Source of the DNA: JBEEJZ01 sp041168905
Lineage (GTDB): Bacteria; Pseudomonadota; Gammaproteobacteria; Burkholderiales; Burkholderiaceae_C
Length of the DNA: 12,567 bases
Assembly (NCBI GenBank): GCA_041168905.1
Contig: JBEEJZ010000127.1
Span: 1 to 12,567 of the forward strand
Reading direction: 5' to 3'
The notes beneath the pieces were generated by a model. That model was not told the DNA's origin. It ran no database searches and saw only the letters and a list, made by a program, of their open reading frames with translations. This document shows positions 8,075-12,567 of this stretch, one piece after another (the stretch's first letter is position 1; the number at the start of each line of letters is the position of its first letter). The translations under genes were made by a program, and so were the position numbers.

Positions 8075-8090
8075 GCCTGGCGGTCCAGGC
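8075..8090. other. Second hairpin between the kinase gene and metG
   Basis: The arms GCCTGG (8075-8080) and CCAGGC (8085-8090) pair perfectly around a 4-base loop on either strand. It lies 22 bases after the kinase stop and 7 bases before the larger metG-leader hairpin in the direction of transcription. No T-run follows. Together the two form a tandem structured leader or an end-of-transcript structure. Proof of function is lacking. Confidence 0.35.
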
Positions 8091-8112
8091 CCGCAGACAG
8101 GGAATGGGTCTG

Positions 8113-11100
8113 TTAGCTCGCAAGCAGTGCGTCCAGCAGAGCCAGTGCATCCGGAAATGCAAAGTCATCGATGGCGACTGTCAGCGCCTTGATGCGGGCG
8201 CCAAAAAGCTGCTCCAGCGTGTGCCGAAGTTCAGCGTACTTGTCAGCAGCGTCCAGGTCGTCTGCCGCCAGCAGGGCACGCAGCTCGGTCAATTGAGCCT
8301 GGCTGTCTGCCAGACTTGCGATGGAGGGGGTGTTTGCCGCAGGGGGCTCTGACCCCAGGACTTGGAGGCTGGTGACGGCCGCTTGCAAAGCTTTTTCCAG
8401 TGCGTCAAGCGTGTGGGCCAGGCTGGCGTCCTCTGTTTGCCCTGCTGCTTTCTCTGCCTGTGCCGCCAGCGACTGCACTTCCTGCAGGCCCAGCGTACCG
8501 GCCAAGCCCTTGAGCGAGTGCAGACGGCGCACCGCAGCGGCTGCGTCTGAGCGGGCCAGCTCGGCGCGTGCATCACTCACATCGGCGCTGTGGTCAGTGG
8601 CGAAGCGGCGCAAGAGGCTCGCCAGCCGGGCTGGGTCGCCGCGCAGGTTGCGCAGTGCCGATGCCAGGTCCAGACCCTCGATGGCAGACAAGGTCTGGCT
8701 CAGCTCAGCGTTGGCGGGCGCGGGCGCAACATGGCCGCTGGCCGGTGCTAGCCCGTCAGCAAGCGCCTGCGGCAGCCATGCCGCCAGCGTGCGGCACAGC
8801 AGATCGGGGTCCACCGGCTTGGCAATGTGATCGTTCATGCCGGCGGCCAGCGCCGCAGCCTTGTCTTCGGCAAAAGCATTGGCGGTCATGGCGATCAACG
8901 GGGTGTTCGCATAGGCGGGCAAGGTGCGGATGCGTCGCGCTGCTTGCAGGCCATCCATCCTGGGCATCTGGATGTCCAGCAGGACCAACTCATAGGGGTG
9001 TTGCTCGGCAAGAGCCAGGGCGGCCTCGCCGTCATCGGCAATATCCACCACAAAGCCCAGGTCTTGCAGCAGCTCGCGCGCGATCTCCTGGTTCATCAGG
9101 TTGTCCTCAGCCAGCAGCAGGCGGTGACCGGGCTGGAAACGGGGCAGGTCACTGTCTGGTGTCACCGTTGCGGTGCGGCCTGTTTGCCCTTGCCCCCAGG
9201 TCTGGGCGATGGTGTCAGCCAGCACGGCGGGCATCACCGGCTTGGCAATGAAGGCGGCAAAAAGGCCACCTTCCTCGTCTTTGGTGGGGCAACCCATGCT
9301 GCCACTGACTAGAATGCAGACCGGCTTGACCTTCAGCGGCAGCTGGGTGATGCGCCGGCAGGTGTCCAGGCCGTTGAGCTGAGGCATTTGCCAGTCAGTG
9401 AACACCATGCGGTAGGGGTCGCCCAGTGCGTCGGCCTCGGCAATACGTGCCAGGGCCAGCATGCCGGAGGACACGGCGTCGGCTCGCGCACCCAGGGTGG
9501 TCAGCATGTCTGCCATGGGTTCGCGCGCTTCCTCCATGTCGTCCACCACCAGCACACGGGTGCGGGCGGGCAAAACGCCATCGGGGCGGCTGGGCACTTG
9601 ATCTGTGATGCCAAACGGAGCCTCGAACCAGAAAGTACTGCCCATGCCCGGGGTGCTGACCACTCCCACCTGTCCACCCATCAGATCGGCCAGCCGCCGG
9701 GAGATGGCCAGGCCCAGACCTGTGCCGCCATAGGTGCGCGTGGTGGAGACGTCGGCTTGCTGGAAAGCCGCAAACAGCTTGCCCTGCTGTTCCGGGGTCA
9801 GGCCGATGCCGGTATCCTTGATGTCAAACCGTACCCACGCCTGCCCATCTTCCTGACGGGTGATGGCACCGTGCAGCACCACGCTGCCTTTTTCAGTGAA
9901 CTTGATGGCGTTGCTGACAAAGTTGAGCAGGATCTGGCCCAATCGCACGCCGTCGCCAAACATCACCTGTGGCAGGTTGCCAATTTCGGCCACCACTTCC
10001 AATCCCTTGGCCTCCGCCTTGTCGCTGCTCAGGGTGAATACATTGGCGATGACGCGCTCCACTTCAAAATGGGTGGCATCGAGTGTCATCTTGCCGGCCT
10101 CGATCTTGGAGAAGTCAAGGATGTCATTGATGACCGCCAACAAGTGCATGGCGGCCCCTGAGACCTTGTCCAGCTGCTGTTTTTGCCGCTCGCTGGTGGC
10201 ATCGCGCCGAATCAGGTGCGTCAGGCCTATGATGGCGTTCATGGGCGTACGGATTTCGTGGCTCATATTGGCCAAAAACGCGCTTTTGGCCCGGTTGGCC
10301 TGGTCAGCGATCTCTTTGGCCTGGTTCAGGTCCACATTGGTGCGCTGTAACTCCTGAGCCTGCTGCACCAGGACCTCGCTGGCCTCTGCCAATTTGCGGG
10401 TGCGTTCGCTGACCCTTTGCTCCAGCTCATCGCGGTACCGCATCAACTCCCGCTCGTTTTGCTTGCGTTCGGTGACGTCTACCCAGATTCCGGTCAGGCA
10501 GTCACGCCCTTGCAAATGCAGGAACCGCATGGAAGTCCAGAAGTCACGTGTTTCTCCCTGTCGGGTCATGCGTTGCGTCTCGTACTCCGAACCGCCTTCT
10601 GCAACGATGGCCTGGATACGCTCTTCGACCTCTGCCCTGCTCAGGTTGCACTGCACGTCATATAGCGTCAAGCTGGCAAATTCTTCCCGGGTGTAGCCCA
10701 GGGACCTACAGGCCGCATCGTTGAAATTCACGAAGCCGAGTGTGGCCAGGTCGATCATCACGATGCCGCTGGGGGCCTGGTTCACAGTGGTGGCATACAG
10801 CTCCTCGCGCTCGCGCAGGGTTTCCTGGGCCAGGCTCCTCTCCTGGAGGGCATCCCTGAAGCGCAAAACGGCTCGTGCCATGTCCCCCATCAGCGTGCCC
10901 GTTTGCTGGGCCATGCCAGCAACGGCGCTCAGGTTGTCGGATACCACTTGTGCCTCACCCTGGGTGGCCAGGCTTTGCAGGCCGATGTTTAAAGCATCCA
11001 GGCGGCTGGCCAGTTTTGTGGCGACAAACAGCCAGAGCAGGATGAGCACCAAAGTGCCCAACCCACTGAAGATGACAAGCTTGTCACCCAATATCCTCAG

Positions 11101-11691
11101 GTTGATCTGGACCTTTTCGGCGTGCAGCCGGGCATGTTCGGTGTAAGCCGCAGCGATGCTGTCGAGCTGCAGGGCCGATTCAGCATATTGCCGGCTGGCT
11201 TGCGCCAGATACTTGCTGGCCATGGTCATGTCGATGGCCAACAGGTCCGTGCTCATCAGCACAAATTGTCGAAAGTCGTTAAAGGCCTTGCGTGCGATGG
11301 GCGCCGTGGTTTTCATCAAGGCTTCATCGGTGCTGCCGACCAGCTTGTCCAGCCGGGTCTGGAGGTTGGCCACCTGGTCGACGATTTGTGTGTGCAGCTG
11401 GTAGGCCTGCGCTTCGTCGATCCTGTCGGATTGTGCTGCCTCGAGTGCCTGGGTCACCCGTTGCTGAACTTTGAGTAATTCGCGCGAAATAGATGCGGCC
11501 TCGGATGCTGCCAGCGAGTCTTTGACTTGCTCCGCGGTGGCCCTATCCTGGGCCTCTCGCAACTGGCGCTGGGCGAAATAGTCAAACAGGGCGCCGGCCG
11601 TCAGCGCGATGGCCACCGGCAGAAAGAACAGGACGAGGAAGCGTACGCGTTGAAGGCGTAGTTTGAAAAAATCTTGCACGGCGGCATTCAC
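8113..11691 (-). CDS. Membrane hybrid histidine kinase: PAS, HisKA, HATPase, two receivers, Hpt
   Basis: Known: such BarA/GacS-type hybrids autophosphorylate on His and relay phosphate His-Asp-His-Asp to a separate regulator. Seen, in 1192 residues: membrane helix about 17-36; a helical, presumably periplasmic sensor region 37-203; second membrane helix 204-225; a HAMP-like stretch to about 280; PAS about 296-408; coiled coil 410-465. HisKA follows with His478 (MSHEIRTPMNAI), then the HATPase with N590/N594, DTGIG (626-630) and GGTGLGLAI (655-663). Receiver 1 has D717-D718, acceptor Asp766 and Lys817. Receiver 2 has E862-D863, acceptor Asp906, Thr936 and Lys958. The Hpt domain has His1058 (LHSLKG). 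All catalytic residues look intact. A helical tail of about 70 residues follows the Hpt. The GTG start at 11691 overlaps the phosphatase stop. Ligand and partner regulator are unknown. BarA-like architecture does not prove orthology. Confidence 0.96.
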   Translation of the reverse strand: MNAAVQDFFKLRLQRVRFLVLFFLPVAIALTAGALFDYFAQRQLREAQDRATAEQVKDSLAASEAASISRELLKVQQRVTQALEAAQSDRIDEAQAYQLHTQIVDQVANLQTRLDKLVGSTDEALMKTTAPIARKAFNDFRQFVLMSTDLLAIDMTMASKYLAQASRQYAESALQLDSIAAAYTEHARLHAEKVQINLRILGDKLVIFSGLGTLVLILLWLFVATKLASRLDALNIGLQSLATQGEAQVVSDNLSAVAGMAQQTGTLMGDMARAVLRFRDALQERSLAQETLREREELYATTVNQAPSGIVMIDLATLGFVNFNDAACRSLGYTREEFASLTLYDVQCNLSRAEVEERIQAIVAEGGSEYETQRMTRQGETRDFWTSMRFLHLQGRDCLTGIWVDVTERKQNERELMRYRDELEQRVSERTRKLAEASEVLVQQAQELQRTNVDLNQAKEIADQANRAKSAFLANMSHEIRTPMNAIIGLTHLIRRDATSERQKQQLDKVSGAAMHLLAVINDILDFSKIEAGKMTLDATHFEVERVIANVFTLSSDKAEAKGLEVVAEIGNLPQVMFGDGVRLGQILLNFVSNAIKFTEKGSVVLHGAITRQEDGQAWVRFDIKDTGIGLTPEQQGKLFAAFQQADVSTTRTYGGTGLGLAISRRLADLMGGQVGVVSTPGMGSTFWFEAPFGITDQVPSRPDGVLPARTRVLVVDDMEEAREPMADMLTTLGARADAVSSGMLALARIAEADALGDPYRMVFTDWQMPQLNGLDTCRRITQLPLKVKPVCILVSGSMGCPTKDEEGGLFAAFIAKPVMPAVLADTIAQTWGQGQTGRTATVTPDSDLPRFQPGHRLLLAEDNLMNQEIARELLQDLGFVVDIADDGEAALALAEQHPYELVLLDIQMPRMDGLQAARRIRTLPAYANTPLIAMTANAFAEDKAAALAAGMNDHIAKPVDPDLLCRTLAAWLPQALADGLAPASGHVAPAPANAELSQTLSAIEGLDLASALRNLRGDPARLASLLRRFATDHSADVSDARAELARSDAAAAVRRLHSLKGLAGTLGLQEVQSLAAQAEKAAGQTEDASLAHTLDALEKALQAAVTSLQVLGSEPPAANTPSIASLADSQAQLTELRALLAADDLDAADKYAELRHTLEQLFGARIKALTVAIDDFAFPDALALLDALLAS
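11688..11691 (-). other. GTGA stop/start overlap coupling phosphatase and kinase genes
   Basis: The four minus-strand bases GTGA hold both the GTG start of the hybrid kinase and the TGA stop of the phosphatase. No Shine-Dalgarno sequence is visible just upstream. Termination-reinitiation is therefore a likely way of translating the kinase, and this overlap fixes its start. Confidence 0.75.
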
Positions 11692-12353
11692 TGTTTGTTC
11701 AGTTGCGCCCAGTGCGCGGGGGGGATGCTGGCCACGTACTCGAATTGACCTGGCCCCAGCGGGCGTATGACGACCACTGTTCCCTCGGGCTTCACGAAAT
11801 AGCCCATCAGATCGGCCATGTTGGGCGCGTGCGCCACCACCACCCGATTGCCACCTGCCGTGACCGGGTCAGACACCAGGCGACGGGTTTGTGCAATGAC
11901 GGGCTTTTTTTGCTCGGTCGTGAGGTTGGCGGTGTAGGCCAGGTTGATATCGGACTTGAATTGTTTGCGCAGTGCCGGAAACGCCAGCTCAGCAGTTTCC
12001 CGTGCCCGGCACATCGGGCTGTGAAAAACCTCGGTCACAGGAATCTGTGCCTTGCGCATGGCCTGGCCAATGTCACGGGCCACTTTACGGCCCTCATCGT
12101 TCAGAACGCGCTGAATGCTGCAGTCTTTGAAATCGATTTGCCCAACTGGGTCGGCACGGCTGTTGTCGGTGGTGCCGTGGCGCATGTACAGCACGTAGCC
12201 ACCTTGCTGGATTTGTGCCAGAACGGCGGCGTCGGCCAGGCGCTCGGTAAAGGCTGGTGCGGTGCTTTGTGCCATTGCGGGGCTCAGGCAAAGGGTCAGC
12301 GCCAGGGCCAGCCAGTCGCGTGGTCGGATGGTGAGGGCAAGGGTCAGGTTCAT
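11688..12353 (-). CDS. Exported histidine phosphatase family protein
   Basis: Known: this superfamily uses a phosphohistidine intermediate to dephosphorylate small molecules or proteins. Seen: 221 residues from ATG 12353. A probable signal peptide covers residues 1-28, with basic RPRD followed by a hydrophobic LALALTLCLS core and cleavage at AMA|QS. The nucleophile motif is YVLYMRHGTTD with His59. HSPMCRARETAE (111-122) carries the conserved arginines, and the second histidine is His175 (VVVAHAPNMADL). The protein is likely periplasmic; the substrate is unknown. The frame is open to a GTG at 12398, directly after the upstream stop. That start would add 15 residues and bury the signal peptide, so the ATG is preferred, though coupling would favour the GTG. 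It sits between an HD-GYP gene and a hybrid kinase. Phytase, sugar-phosphatase or SixA-like roles are all conceivable; SixA itself is cytoplasmic and shorter. Confidence 0.88.
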   Translation of the reverse strand: MNLTLALTIRPRDWLALALTLCLSPAMAQSTAPAFTERLADAAVLAQIQQGGYVLYMRHGTTDNSRADPVGQIDFKDCSIQRVLNDEGRKVARDIGQAMRKAQIPVTEVFHSPMCRARETAELAFPALRKQFKSDINLAYTANLTTEQKKPVIAQTRRLVSDPVTAGGNRVVVAHAPNMADLMGYFVKPEGTVVVIRPLGPGQFEYVASIPPAHWAQLNKQ

Positions 12354-12398
12354 CGGTTGGGCACTTGGCAGGAAACAGAAAGAGAGGTGGGCTTGCAC

Positions 12399-12567
12399 TC
12401 AGGCGTGCATGGGTGGCGCCGGGGCGTCAGCGTAGCGTTCAGCAATATCGGTGAAAACGTCGACCAGCCCGATGAAGGCGTCCACGATGTCGGGGTCGAA
12501 ATGCTTGCCACGTCCGTCCACAATGATTTGTACCGTGTCTTGCAGAGAGAACGCCGGCTTGTAGTGG
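12399..12567 (-). CDS. C-terminal end of an HD-GYP domain protein, N-terminus outside the window
   Basis: Seen: 55 residues plus stop, entering from the right edge. The stretch HYKPAFSLQDTVQIIVDGRG is followed by KHFDPDIVDAFIGLVDVF, then a short tail ending in APAPPMHA. The pattern of Lys-Pro-Phe/Tyr followed by GRG-x-HFDPDIVDAF is the end of the HD-GYP domain (class II cyclic-di-GMP phosphodiesterase, RpfG-like). The HD and GYP residues themselves lie outside, so activity cannot be judged. Any N-terminal receiver domain, which many such proteins have, also lies outside. The TGA at 12399-12401 directly abuts a GTG codon that opens the phosphatase frame, suggesting one operon with the phosphatase and hybrid kinase. 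Confidence 0.88.
   Translation of the reverse strand, partial: HYKPAFSLQDTVQIIVDGRGKHFDPDIVDAFIGLVDVFTDIAERYADAPAPPMHA

Noticed and set aside
8044..8090. Rho-independent terminator for the hybrid kinase gene
   Set aside because: The stems are credible but no run of T follows on either strand, so it is reported only as hairpins.
12354..12398. GTG at 12398 as the phosphatase start
   Set aside because: It would place 15 residues ahead of a well-formed signal peptide. It is kept as an alternative because it directly abuts the upstream stop, which would allow coupling.

Overview
The window reads as ordinary chromosome from a GC-rich betaproteobacterium, most likely Burkholderiales and probably Comamonadaceae. 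This is inferred from the small DUF3460-type protein beside scpA, the style of the proteins and the base composition; no rRNA or other marker confirms it. Ten protein genes are visible, all on the minus strand and closely packed. Two run off the window edges: an HD-GYP gene on the right and pilW on the left. No tRNA, rRNA, CRISPR array, insertion sequence, phage gene or plasmid function was seen. No stretch longer than 150 bases lacks a gene.

In transcription order (right to left), the first block is a signalling cluster. It holds the C-terminal end of an HD-GYP cyclic-di-GMP phosphodiesterase-like protein (12399-12567), an exported histidine-phosphatase-family protein (11688-12353) and a 1192-residue membrane hybrid histidine kinase with PAS, HisKA, HATPase, two receiver domains and an Hpt domain (8113-11691). 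The phosphatase stop overlaps the kinase GTG start, so these genes look co-translated.

After a 90-base gap carrying two hairpins come housekeeping genes: metG (methionyl-tRNA synthetase, 5884-8022), a SulP/STAS anion transporter (4163-5854), a 68-residue DUF3460-like protein (3932-4138), scpA (chromosome condensation, 3039-3896) and nadB (L-aspartate oxidase, 1425-3011). Gaps within this block are 24 to 35 bases, so much of it could be one transcript, although the functions (translation, anion uptake, chromosome organisation, NAD synthesis) are unrelated.

A 147-base gap with two more imperfect hairpins separates nadB from the type IV pilus minor pilin genes pilV (708-1277) and pilW (1-678, C-terminus outside). 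Both have type III prepilin cleavage motifs. pilX, pilY1 and pilE would be expected further left.

I found no clearly undescribed system. The points most worth a second look are the exported phosphatase tightly placed between two signal-transduction genes, the uncharacterised tail after the kinase Hpt domain, the hairpin pair in front of metG, and the SulP-DUF3460 adjacency.
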